Shown here: positions 41,740-51,990 of the stretch, piece by piece
Layout of the letters: each line of letters starts with the position of its first letter
Numbering within the stretch: the stretch's first letter is position 1
Assembly: GCA_022818135.1 (NCBI GenBank)
Contig: JAFMSR010000009.1
Location: forward strand, 20,648,115-20,712,114
Direction of reading: 5' to 3'
Origin: Saxidomus purpurata
Lineage: Eukaryota > Mollusca > Bivalvia > Venerida > Veneridae
DNA: 64,000 bases
Position numbers and translations under genes: made by a program
Notes under the pieces: generated by a model
Told to the model about the DNA's origin: nothing
Databases searched by the model: none
Seen by the model: only the letters and a program-made list of their open reading frames with translations

Positions 41740-42570
41740 TTTGGGGTCGTCGGTGAAAGGGCAGGGTCACAGTGACCCGAACTTTAAAAATTATTTCCAG
41801 TCAATTTCTTGAGACCTCATTATCAACAACAGTCTTCAGATTGGTCTTACTGAGTAGACGATCCCTTTATTTTGGGGTCAGTGGGTCAAGGTCAAGGTCA
41901 TAGTGACCCCTGTTAGCCTTTTCTCGATAACATTCAATATACCCCCCGTTTTGAAGATAGAATTAAAAGGGATGCTAACATGATTGTTCACATTATCTGA
42001 CTACTACTGGTATAATGTATATTGTGAGACCAGTGGTACATGAACTCATATGTACAAACGTTGGAAGTGTCCAGAGAAGAGCGATTTTGTAACCGTGAGG
42101 CACAAATACAAAGTTATTGATCAAAGACAGGAAAATCACCATAGATCAGAAGAACAGAGATACCTGCAAAAGTCTCGATTGAACCACAAGTGGGGTTAAA
42201 AGTTATATTATTGTTCGCAACAAAATTGAATCAAAGCTATGACATTATTTAAAGCGACAATCAAAATTTTAATAAAGACATATTACACCCTAATTTTTGT
42301 TTACTTAAGTTAATGCAATGGGGGTGACAAGGCAACCACCATTGCCTACCCAACCTCTAAAAACCTCCAGACTAATTCCAATGAAAACTTTGTTGCTACT
42401 CTAAAAGTCACATTTTACTGTCAATCATCATGTAAATTGTCAGAAAGTTTATCTTGTCAAGGTCAAACAGAATGTTTATGATAATGTAGTTTAAGGTTGA
42501 ATTTTGGTCACATATGGTCATACGTAGGTCTCAGGTGAGCGATATAGGGCCATTATGGCACTCTTGTTAT
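41740..42570. repeat. Mollusc-type repeat composite, including a VPS8 3'UTR-like segment
   Basis: 41740-41930 has 'gggtcacagtgaccc' and 'gggtcaaggtcaaggtcata', motifs common in bivalve repeats. 41935-42295 aligns with the VPS8 3'UTR at 8640-8945. 42370-42570 returns to the repeat and ends CAGGTGAGCGATATAGGGCC, the same end as the element at 1078-1790. Confidence 0.65.
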
Positions 42571-42896
42571 TGTATTCATTTGTTTGCATTCATTTACTGC
42601 TCAATTGTACTTCCTGTATAAAATGAATTCGTACACGTTTCTTTTGAAAACCCTCATATTGATATACAGCACTGTACTAGCATAATAGCTGCCTTTTTCA
42701 TGCAATGTTTTAGTAGTATTTCTACTTCTCAAGCCGCTGATTTCAGTTTAAAGAACCAGAGCTGCCGATATGTACATACAGCTATCTACCAGATGAAACA
42801 TTCTTTTTAATGCAGTCACATACAAACTAATTTTAACCAGTCAGCCAAGTAATAATTCAAAAGTAAAGCAGGCGGCTGTTGATTCAGTTATGCTTT

Positions 42897-43270
42897 TAGC
42901 TCACCTGAGCACAAGGAAATCAATTTCAGCTATTGTGATCGCCTGATATTTGTCGTCTTTCTGTCTGGTGTCTGTCATTTGTCCACATTTACCTTGTGAA
43001 CACTCTAGATGCCATATTTCATAAACAATTACAGTAGAACTTGGTCAGAATGTTTGTCTTGATAAACTCTAGGAAAGATTTTAAAACTGGGTCACATTTG
43101 TTTAAAAACAAAGTCATCAGGGAAATCATACCATGACATTATCAACACCTACATTTTGTTCTGAATCTTCATTAAGGTTATTATTCATCAATATGTTTGT
43201 CATGATGAACTAAGTCGAGTTCGAAATCGGACACTTGGGGTCAAAACTAGGTGAACACTTATTTTCGAGA
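42897..43270 (+). repeat. Mollusc-type dispersed repeat, 5' part
   Basis: It starts 'agctcacctgagcacaagg', then 'agctattgtgatcgcctgat' and 'gaacactctagatgccatat', the usual 5' order of this bivalve repeat. The 3' end is missing. It lies just beyond the 3' end of the first serine protease gene. Confidence 0.65.
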
Positions 43271-44730
43271 TGCACTACGTAAGACTGGCCTGCATATTAA
43301 AACAACGTCCTTGACGTGTGTTCTCTGCATTGATATTAACGTGATTTTCCACCAGTGAAAGTGAAGAAATAAAAGTAAACACCGTTTTGACTAATTTTGT
43401 GTCCCAGAAGGTATTTGTATAGCTTTTAGTCCTTTATTTAGTTGTCGTTTCGTTATGGAATTTAGATTTACAACGTGTTATTACTGTGAATTTTTCTTTA
43501 TCCATGCTCTGAGGAAAGACACCCTCGCAAACACGCTATATCCTGCCCAACAGTCAAAATCAGCAGATGATGCTATCCCAACTTGAACAGGTTTATTGAC
43601 TTCGTCATAGCACATCAAAGGTCCTCCACTGTCACCCTATAAAGAAAGACATACTTCTTATATGCATCATACAAAGTAGTTGTTTCTGCCGTTTATTTCC
43701 GTATACTAAATTTTGATCATTTTTTTTCTTAGTAGTCATTGCGTTCAGAAGGTCACCATGGAATATTATAATGCTAAATTCATACCTTACTACGGCAGCT
43801 TTAATACAAGCATGTTGTGCTAATAACCTCTTTAGGCACTTCATTGCAATCAATTAAATCTTTAAAGTGACTATTCTCTGACTTAGGAATCAACTGTAAA
43901 ATCTTCTAGTCTTCGACGTTCATAACTTCTACAGAAAAAAAACCGGGTGATGGTTCTTTTGGAAAGCACTGCTGTTCTAATTAATATCTCTTAATGTACA
44001 CTAGGCAAATACACCTGTACACTACACATCCGGTGTATGCAGGTGTCGTATGTCCATAGTGATGTCGACACAACGTGACGTCACTCCAAACATCATTTAC
44101 TGAAATGAAATCACCAACAAAAGTAGTGAGCAAATATAGAAAAAAAGGGTCAGGATGACTCTATAACGCTCACCGACGTCACTTTGAAAAAAACCTGCAT
44201 CTTAATAAACAAGATCTCCATGATTAACATTGAGTTTAAAATCTGAATCTTATAGACAAATGACATCATTTGCTTCCACTCCCTGAATTAAATGCAGTCT
44301 TTGTGGTGATTTGTTCTGACTTGATAGCCTGGAATATGGCACTATTCGAACAAGTTTTAAAAAACACTCTCCATTTTAATGATGATTAGGGTACAAATAT
44401 TTGGCCTTTCGAAAGTTTTTTAAACGTTTTTAATGATAACACCTTGTGAACTAGTTTTACGTCCCACATGTTTGACATACAGTCAATCCAGAGAAACAAA
44501 CTGAAAAAAACACTTTCATATTGTTTGCATGCAAAACGTTGCCAGGGAAGTGTTCACAATGCTCATCAATTACTTGACCTCATGATCTTAATTATCAACT
44601 CAAAAAAATAAAAACTTTTTGCTTATAAAAGACAATATAACATAATGGTTGGGTAAAATGTGTGACGTCTTTTTCTCTCAAAAACATCCCAGTTTTAAGT
44701 CCGACCTAAAGTTCTTCAAATTAAAGATTA

Positions 44731-45590
44731 AGCCAAAAGAGGTCATTCACTGATTTACATTGAACACTTAGTGCTTGACTAGCTAACTAAAGGCCACTAC
44801 AGGTCACTCACTGATTTACATTAAACACTTAGTGCGTGAGTAGCTAATTAAAAGCCCCTATAGGTCACTCACTGATTTACATTAAACACTTAGTGCTTGA
44901 CTATCCAATTAAAAGCCACTAGAGGTCACTCACTGATTTACATTAAACACTTAGTGCTTGACTATCTAATTAAAAGCCACTAGAGGTCACTCACTTATTT
45001 ACATTAAACAATTAGTGTGTGATTTGTTAATTAAAAGCCACTAGAGGTCATTCACTGATTTACATTAAACACTTAGTGCTTGACTATCTAATTAAAAGCC
45101 ACTAGAGGTCACTCACTGATTTACATTAAACACTTAGTGTGTGATTTGTTAATTAAAAGCCACTAGAGGTCACTCACTTATTTACATTAAACACTTAGTG
45201 TGTGATTTGCTAATTAAAAGCCACTAGAGGTCATTAACTGACTTACATTGAACACTTAGTGCTTGACTAGATAATTAAAAGCCGCTAGAGGTCATTCACT
45301 GATTTACATTGAACACTTAGTGCTTGACTAGTTAATTAAAAGCCACTAGAAGTCATTCGTTGATTTACATTGTACACTTAGTGATTGACTAGTTAATTAA
45401 AAGCCACTAGAAGTCATTCGTTGATTTACATTGTACACTTAGTGCTTGACTAGTTAATTAAAAGCCACTAGAAGTCATTCGTTGATTTACATTGTACACT
45501 TAGTGCTTGACTAGTTAATTAAAAGCCACTAGAAGTCATTCGTTGATTTACATTGTTCACTTAGTGCTTAATGAGCTAATTAAAAGCAGT
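44731..45590. repeat. 61-bp tandem satellite, about 14 units, in the last protease intron
   Basis: The unit contains 'tcactcactgatttacatt', 'aaacacttagtgcttgact' and 'aattaaaagccactagagg'. Units recur every 61 bp. The first ones carry 'cactcactgattt'; the last four or five share 'cattcgttgattt' and 'attgtacac', showing local homogenisation. It lies within the intron between the last two exons of the protease gene at 43.5-55 kb. Confidence 0.95.
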
Positions 45591-45912
45591 ATTTATAGCT
45601 ACGTGTAAATTTCTTCTTGATAATTCAAATAATGAAATATACTTAAATTCAATCATAACTAATAAAACTTATTTCACCCACACCGCATATGCCTTTGAGG
45701 AAGGTCACGGAACACAAAATATTCTTTGTGAATTCAGTAAGATAAAACTGGCTTTTTTGTACGCAAGCTTTCCTTGATAGCATTTGCAGTCTTGCCTCTT
45801 GCGTTTTGGCAGGATAATATGTTCCCCTTGCTGAAAAAAACAAAGTAGAGATTTTGAAATAATTTAGTGAATTTCTAAGTAATTTACTTATGGAAATTAG
45901 ATCAAGATACAA

Positions 45913-45952
45913 GATGTTTAGGACGATGTTTAGGACGATGTTTAGGGCGACT
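45913..45952. repeat. 14-bp tandem triplet
   Basis: 'gatgtttaggac' recurs three times, the last unit as 'gatgtttagggc'. This is a minor microsatellite-like expansion close to the protease exon at 45682-45830. Confidence 0.7.
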
Positions 45953-47339
45953 GATGCTATTGGCATTTTTTTTACATTTTTAACTTAATGAACGATTGAT
46001 GATAGGGATAGCTTTGAGCCTTTTATGTGAAGTTTTACCGTTATACAACCTCCCTGATTTTCTTCTTCATTTCTTAAACAAAACCACTCTTTATCATGAT
46101 GATTTTCCTTCTTTTTTTGTATAATAACAACCTTCTTTCATCAACAGCTTTGATGCGTATATTCTTCTGATATGTGTTTTACAATACGTATATGGACACA
46201 TTGATTAAATTTCGCTTACATTAATTCAGAAAAGCATTTAAAAAATGTTCGCTCTATAAAATGTCTTTCGTATTATTTAGTATACCATTCAAAGAATGTA
46301 CATGTACCATAAAGTAAAGTTGTACAAAGTATTGAACCGCCATTACAGCCGTGACTTCTCAAAATAAACTATCAGCGCCAGACAACGCCTTTGATAAACT
46401 TTACTATAGCATTAGACAGAATTGTCTAACACATCCTGTTGGCCAAATTACTTTCCTTCTATTCGGGAACCCATTGTGTAATCTTTATTTTAAAGTCCCA
46501 GGATCACATTGATTTTACTGGTTTAAAAAATAATAATTTACAGAGAGGATAATGATAGAACCATGTTCTATTCACTCTAAAACAGTGTTGATCGTCTCTT
46601 CATGATCATACTGAGTGGACAGAAAGCCTTTCTCATTTTTTGCGATATCATTTCTCACTTTCATATTTCTCACTTGTGTATCTATCTAAAACGCAACATT
46701 GGGAATGATTTTGGTACAAATAAAGGTCATTTCCGCAGGTAAGACATCATTCTTGTTTTTTTTTGTTATTTTATGGCAGTTCTAAGTTATGGATAAGCAA
46801 TGGTAATCTAACTTTTACTCTGTGTAATTAGTCCTAATATAATTATGTGATATTGTTGTAATATTGAACAGTCTCTTTTTATTCTTGAGTAGAAAGACCA
46901 ATTACATGTGTTTTACATTTTTAGTATATATGTTTAGCAAAATGCACATGTATTGGATGAGACTGAAATAAACTATTGTGACGAAAGTGATACTTACCTA
47001 TCCGTTTAATAATGATTTCCCGTCCAGCAAAAAGGAGACGGATACTTACCTGTGTAATTTAAAGAGTTACTTCCCTTGGTTTTTATAACATCATTTATAT
47101 AGAAACAAACTTCGAAGAATTTGTCAATACCAGACACCACTTTATTCTGGTAGGTATCAAACGGTCTTTATTGATTATTTCTATTGCTCACTATTAATTA
47201 CGATCAATTATAGACACTGTTACAAGGTATTAGTCTAATAATATCGGTTTCTAGTTCATCTTATTCATTGAACGCTTATAGCATTGTAAGAACTAATCTC
47301 CGTCATTTCAGAGGCTCAATAAAACAGCAAGAAGGTACT

Positions 47340-48240
47340 GTTGGCCAATCGTAATGCATATTAATGTAGCAGTTCGGTATGATGTAAGGATGCTTTTCAT
47401 TGGTTAAAGTAAGTCATGTGCTGATTCTGCAGGTATAAATACAGGAGATTGAAAGTATTTTGAGAGAACCGGGTCGTACCGACTATGCCTCGAACGAGGA
47501 TGGTGGACCCAATAAGCACAATTACAAACAAACTATTTTGAGAGAACTGCGATAGATGTCGAAGTGAAAGGTCGAAAGCTACATACTTAATAATTATAGT
47601 GACTTTGTGCCAGAAACGCTCAAAGGGCTCAACCCGAGAACTGGAAGCATTGTCTGAGACATATAAGCCTTTTAGTTCTTTTTAAAGCATAGCGCTTTAA
47701 ACTGGGGTACAGCCTTTGGTTATTAAGGTGTACGGGTCGCTATATAAGTTGGGAGCTGAAACTATGTAAGGGAAGTTGTACCCTGTAGGGTTATAGAGTA
47801 AAACATATAAGACCATAGGGTTTTCTGAAGGAACAATGTATTAAACGGGTCTGTAGGCTTAAGGAACATTAAGCAAAGCAGTAGGGTTTTATACCATTTA
47901 TTATTGTTTAATTTACGATAATTCTTTCAACATAAAATCATTTAGCAATCATTGGTATTCAGTCACAAGGCAAAGCAGCCTAAGGGAAATTCGTATATCT
48001 ATAAAACATAAGTCTAGGCGATCTGACTATTGTTGGGATTTATAGACGCTACCTCACGAGTATTTAGACCCTACAAGGAAACAGGCGCTCGGAATCGTTA
48101 CACTATTAAACTATAGCTTGTGATAAGGCTAGGTAACGTACGTTATAGTCTGTGATAATGCTATAGGTAATCTAATTTTTAAAATGTACATAGACTGTGA
48201 TAATACGTAAATAGTCTCCTATAACTCAATATTGAGTGGC
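47340..48240 (+). other. Unassigned segment with a strong TATA-box-like motif
   Basis: TATAAATA lies at 47434-47441 in a region of higher GC than its surroundings. 'tattttgagagaac' appears at 47457 and again about 76 bp later. No long frame follows. It sits in a protease intron. It may be an LTR-like or other element promoter, but I cannot identify the element. Confidence 0.3.
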
Positions 48241-48365
48241 ATCTTAACATTGGTTTTATGTTTTATTCATGTTTATGTAATGTAAATGTATATGCTGATG
48301 AGTCAAAACTTAACTATTATATACATCTTTCTTGGTGAAATAAGAGCTACTTGTAATTGTGTCAA

Positions 48366-48500
48366 ACTCTAACCCTAACACAAATGTGAAATAATTTTAC
48401 CATAATTTATTATATGTAAACCTTTACAAGTGCTTAACATCTGTCCACATTTTTTATATTATGGGGTAAAATTATTACACATTTGAGTAAGGGTTATAGT
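48366..48500. repeat. Foldback with about 42-bp arms
   Basis: The left arm (48366-48406) begins ACTCTAACCCTAACACAAAT and the right arm (48458-48500) ends ACATTTGAGTAAGGGTTATAGT-like in inverse order. Both contain the 'aataattttacc'/'ggtaaaattatt' core. The loop is about 51 nt. CTAACCCTAAC looks telomere-like but occurs only once. Confidence 0.7.
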
Positions 48501-48863
48501 ATGGATTAGAGTGAATACTTGCAAAATGGAGGACACAAACACTGGACCAAAGCAATGAACCATTCTGTCTGATTCAAAATGTCGCAAAATTAAGAACTAC
48601 AGTGTCAGGTCAAGCAAAATCAGATAGCGTAATGATTAAATTGAAAATTGAAAAAAATAATTTCATTGTGATGATGTATAAGTTGCAAATCTGAAGTTCA
48701 CAAAAGCACGATAGCAAGTTTCAGGCGACAAAATTTGCTGATATATGCTTGGCTGGGTTAAAAAGGTACTCGCTCTCAGTTACCGTTGAAAAAAATGTTG
48801 TTTTTTAAAAAGACACACTAATAAATAAATATAAAACTAAGGCTATAATTAAAATATAAGCAA

Positions 48864-49125
48864 AAATCTAGGTAGGAATTTGCAGAAACCGGTTGAAAAT
48901 ATTGGTTTTACGGCACCGCTACACTATATGTTTATATTGGAATTTCAAAAGCGTTTGCAACGCTTTATTATTTGATGGCGCGTTATTTCAAATTGGCAGA
49001 TAAACTTGACAGGAATTTATTCTAGAACGTTTTTATGTGACTATATGTTCTAAAATGTGTTATTTTCATTCAGTTTGAAGAACTTAATTGTTTTCCAAAA
49101 TCTGAGAGCAAGCAACTTTAAGAGA
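48864..49125 (+). repeat. Dispersed repeat copy (family also at 20388 and 11030)
   Basis: Blocks 'atctaggtaggaatttgca', 'ggttttacggcacc', 'tttcaaaagcgtttgcaacg' and 'aaatctgagagcaagcaac' follow the order of the 20388 copy. It ends about 70 bp beyond the protease exon boundary at 49196. Confidence 0.75.
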
Positions 49126-50119
49126 AGTAATTAATATTTAATTTAGGGAGAAATTTGATATGTGCCGGACTGCCTGGTAATTCTGTTTCACTTACTGTGT
49201 GTAGCTCCATGCCCTGCAGCAAAACATTTTTGACTCCGTAATAATTTTTTTTCTTGACGTTTGTCTGGAAAGAGAAACTCATTTGACAGATACTTTTACA
49301 AGGTGTGGGACCATTAAAATTTATTCCTTTTATCCAGAGTTCGTTATATCAATATATCAAATTATATATACATTTGTTTGTAAAACAAAGAAAGAAAAAC
49401 GCAGTGGCAGAGAAAAAATGTTCCTTATATCCGGATTTTCCTTATCTCCGGAGTCGTTATATACGGAGTTAACTATATTACACATAAGACCAGTACCTAG
49501 CCAAGTCCAGACACCACAAGCGAAACTCTCTTTCACGTAAAGACACACACTTTTTAAAACCGCCAGAAATTTTCGACCTTACTGTGCGCATCCCTTTATG
49601 TTCATGTTTTCACTCAAAACAAAACTAACAGATACGTCAAAGTTACATTTTCTCGCGTCGTTCACATAATGCTAGCATATGGCACAATTTAATCAAAGGG
49701 TTTCACTGAACGGGTGATGTGAAGTATCGTCGCAAACTCTTTGCTGGCGTTTGCTTGTTCAAATTCTTCAGTATTTCCGTGTCAAATTTTCAATGTTATG
49801 TCTTAGTCTGATAATTATTTGTCACAGGACAGATAAGACTTATCAGCCATTGCTTAGTGACCTTAACATATTAGCTTCAAAACAAAACAGAAACAAAGAC
49901 TGAAGTACTATGTTACTTGTATAAATATCATCTTCCAACTGAGCTTCAAGTCTTAAACGGGAGAAACATATGCCACAAGACAATCAACACAAGAGCCTTT
50001 CTTCTTTGACCTTGTTTGGTGACCATTTAAAACACGCGTGAAGTTTTGAACCAATATCTTTTATAGTTTTAGAGATAGCACCATGCAAAACGTTAACCTG
50101 TAATTCTAAAAAAATAACT

Positions 50120-50385
50120 GTGGACCTCGATAGCTTAGTGGTTAGGGCGTTAGCCTCCGGAACGGGAGGTCTCTGGTTCGAATCCAAGCCGGAGCATGAG
50201 GAGTGTCCTTGGGCAAAGACACTGAAAACACACGTGCCTAAGTCTACCCAGCTTTAAATGGGTAGCAGCGATGAAAAACTCGCTGCCTCTCTCTCACGAG
50301 GGTGATGACATCTGGAATGAGTGATCGAGAGCGATTAAATAAGCTACGGAGCTTTTCTTCGTAATCGAACTAAACAAATTCGTAT
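50120..50385 (+). mobile_element. tRNA-derived SINE, well preserved
   Basis: The head has a clean A box (TAGCTTAGTGGTTAGGGCG) and B box (GGTTCGAATCC) at tRNA spacing. A non-tRNA body follows ('tccttgggcaaagacact', 'aatgggtagcagcgatgaaa') and a tail 'gattaaataagctacggagc'. It sits in a protease intron. It could be mistaken for a tRNA gene, but acceptor-stem pairing is poor and the body is SINE-like. Confidence 0.8.
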
Positions 50386-50874
50386 AAACTAAAATATAAC
50401 TCTAAAATGATTGTTGACAGACTTATTCAGACCAGTTACAGATATGCATTTTGTCGGCAAATAAGTTTGCCGGTTTGCATCAAATATCTTAACAAAAACT
50501 TTAACCAAATCCGACGAGGTCACCGACGGCAAAGAATATTGAAAATAAGGGGTTAAGTGTTTTGGCTCTTTGTGCCGCAATTGCATGAATGATACCACTC
50601 TGGCCTTGACTTTGGACTCACTTTCTTTTTACTTTGCTATAAATTACAAATTAACAAGAATCAACCAATCGTAACACTATTTTGGTAATTTCTGTAGACA
50701 CTCGCAAAAGTTATCCCACCGAAGTGAAGCCCATATGAATTTTAAGGACTAGGCTCAACGTCGCTCCATTTCGGTAATAACCAGTCAATTTTCTACGGTT
50801 GAACACCTGTTTAAGCAGTAAGTTTGTTATTAACTGACAGATCGCTTACCTAGCCGAAGGACCATGCAAGACAA

Positions 50875-51085
50875 ATTATTGATTTGTCGCGTGTCGCTAG
50901 GTGAAAATGCGAAACTTTGAAGGCGAAAACGCGACAGGTTCTTCGTCGCGTTGATGGGTGAACAATTGTCGCTTGGTGCCGTATGTTTTTTCGCATTTTC
51001 GTCCCGCAAAGCACCGAGGCAGAAATTTGTCGCATTTTCGCCTTTGCATTTTCGCCCCTCCGTGCGAAAACCCGACATGGCAGAA
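50875..51085 (-). repeat. GC-richer mollusc repeat with 'gcgaaaa/ttttcgc' motifs
   Basis: The stretch is full of 'gaaaatgcga', 'gcgaaaacgcgaca' and the inverse 'cgcattttcg' motifs, so it can fold on itself. The frames open on both strands here come from this palindromic composition. It ends about 50 bp before the Asp exon of the protease gene. Confidence 0.55.
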
Positions 51086-51879
51086 ATCAGCCACCATACA
51101 TAGGCGGGATAAAGGATACAAAACATGCCATACTTGCAAGACGAATTGTCTGTACATATTTATTTAGTTTCAGTGGAACTGTCAGCCTCAGAACTTCAAC
51201 ATCTTTATCCAAAATGGACTCCTTGTTATACATTTCATGCTGAAAAGAAACGAAACGAATGCATATTTTAGCTATAATATATAATACCTATATAGAAAGT
51301 TTAAATAACAGAAATGATCTTCTAACGTGGAGCTCGTCAAGGAGAGTTATTGAATATACAGTACATTGTACTTTTGGGTAAATGCAGTGACGCTGTTTTG
51401 TCTGTAACAGCAGATATTTTAATAGATTTAATTAGATTGGAATGTAAACACGCTTTACCTAAGACAGTGTTAATTTCTATGTTTATATTAATTACTATGT
51501 TGTGTCACTGTCATTTAAGCCTTCACTTTCTGTACATTCTATCGTATATGCTGCAAAACGATTTAGACTGTTAATGAATGCAAATCAACTTTTAGTCAAG
51601 TGTAATATTTTCAGTTTTGAATTCATGGACATACTTAACTGCAGCACATTGGACTTTATTCTTACTTCAGAATTCTGAAATTTTGCATTAAAATTTGTGT
51701 TTGAATTTGAATTACTCTTTCTGTTGATCATAATCAAATAACCAACTAAATACCTTTATCAAATGATCACATTGGAAATGAACTGCAAAAACAACATCGG
51801 ATGACGGCACGGGAAACACAAAACAACGAAAGATCTGCACTTCACTATTTATTTAGTGTTGCATTAGTTCCTTTCCACA

Positions 51880-51990
51880 GCCGTTGTTTCGCTCTTGTTG
51901 AGTTGCACAGTCGTTGTTTCGCTCTTGTTGAGCATCGTCGGCCGTTGTTTCGCTCTTGAAGAGCATCGCGCAGTCGTTGTTTCGTGCTGT
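51880..51990 (+). repeat. Tandem repeat of 'gttgtttcgctcttg' (about 4 units)
   Basis: Units of about 31-33 bp, each with 'cgttgtttcgctcttg' and a following 'ttgagcatcg' or variant, start at 51881, 51911, 51942 and 51974. The last is cut short. Confidence 0.8.

Noticed and set aside
44731..45590. Regular spacing suggesting a CRISPR-like array
   Set aside because: Units are contiguous and near identical with no unique spacers; it is a eukaryotic satellite.
48366..48380. Interstitial telomere repeat
   Set aside because: Only one and a half units of CCCTAA are present.
50120..50200. Possible tRNA gene
   Set aside because: A and B boxes are good, but the acceptor arms do not pair and a SINE body follows.
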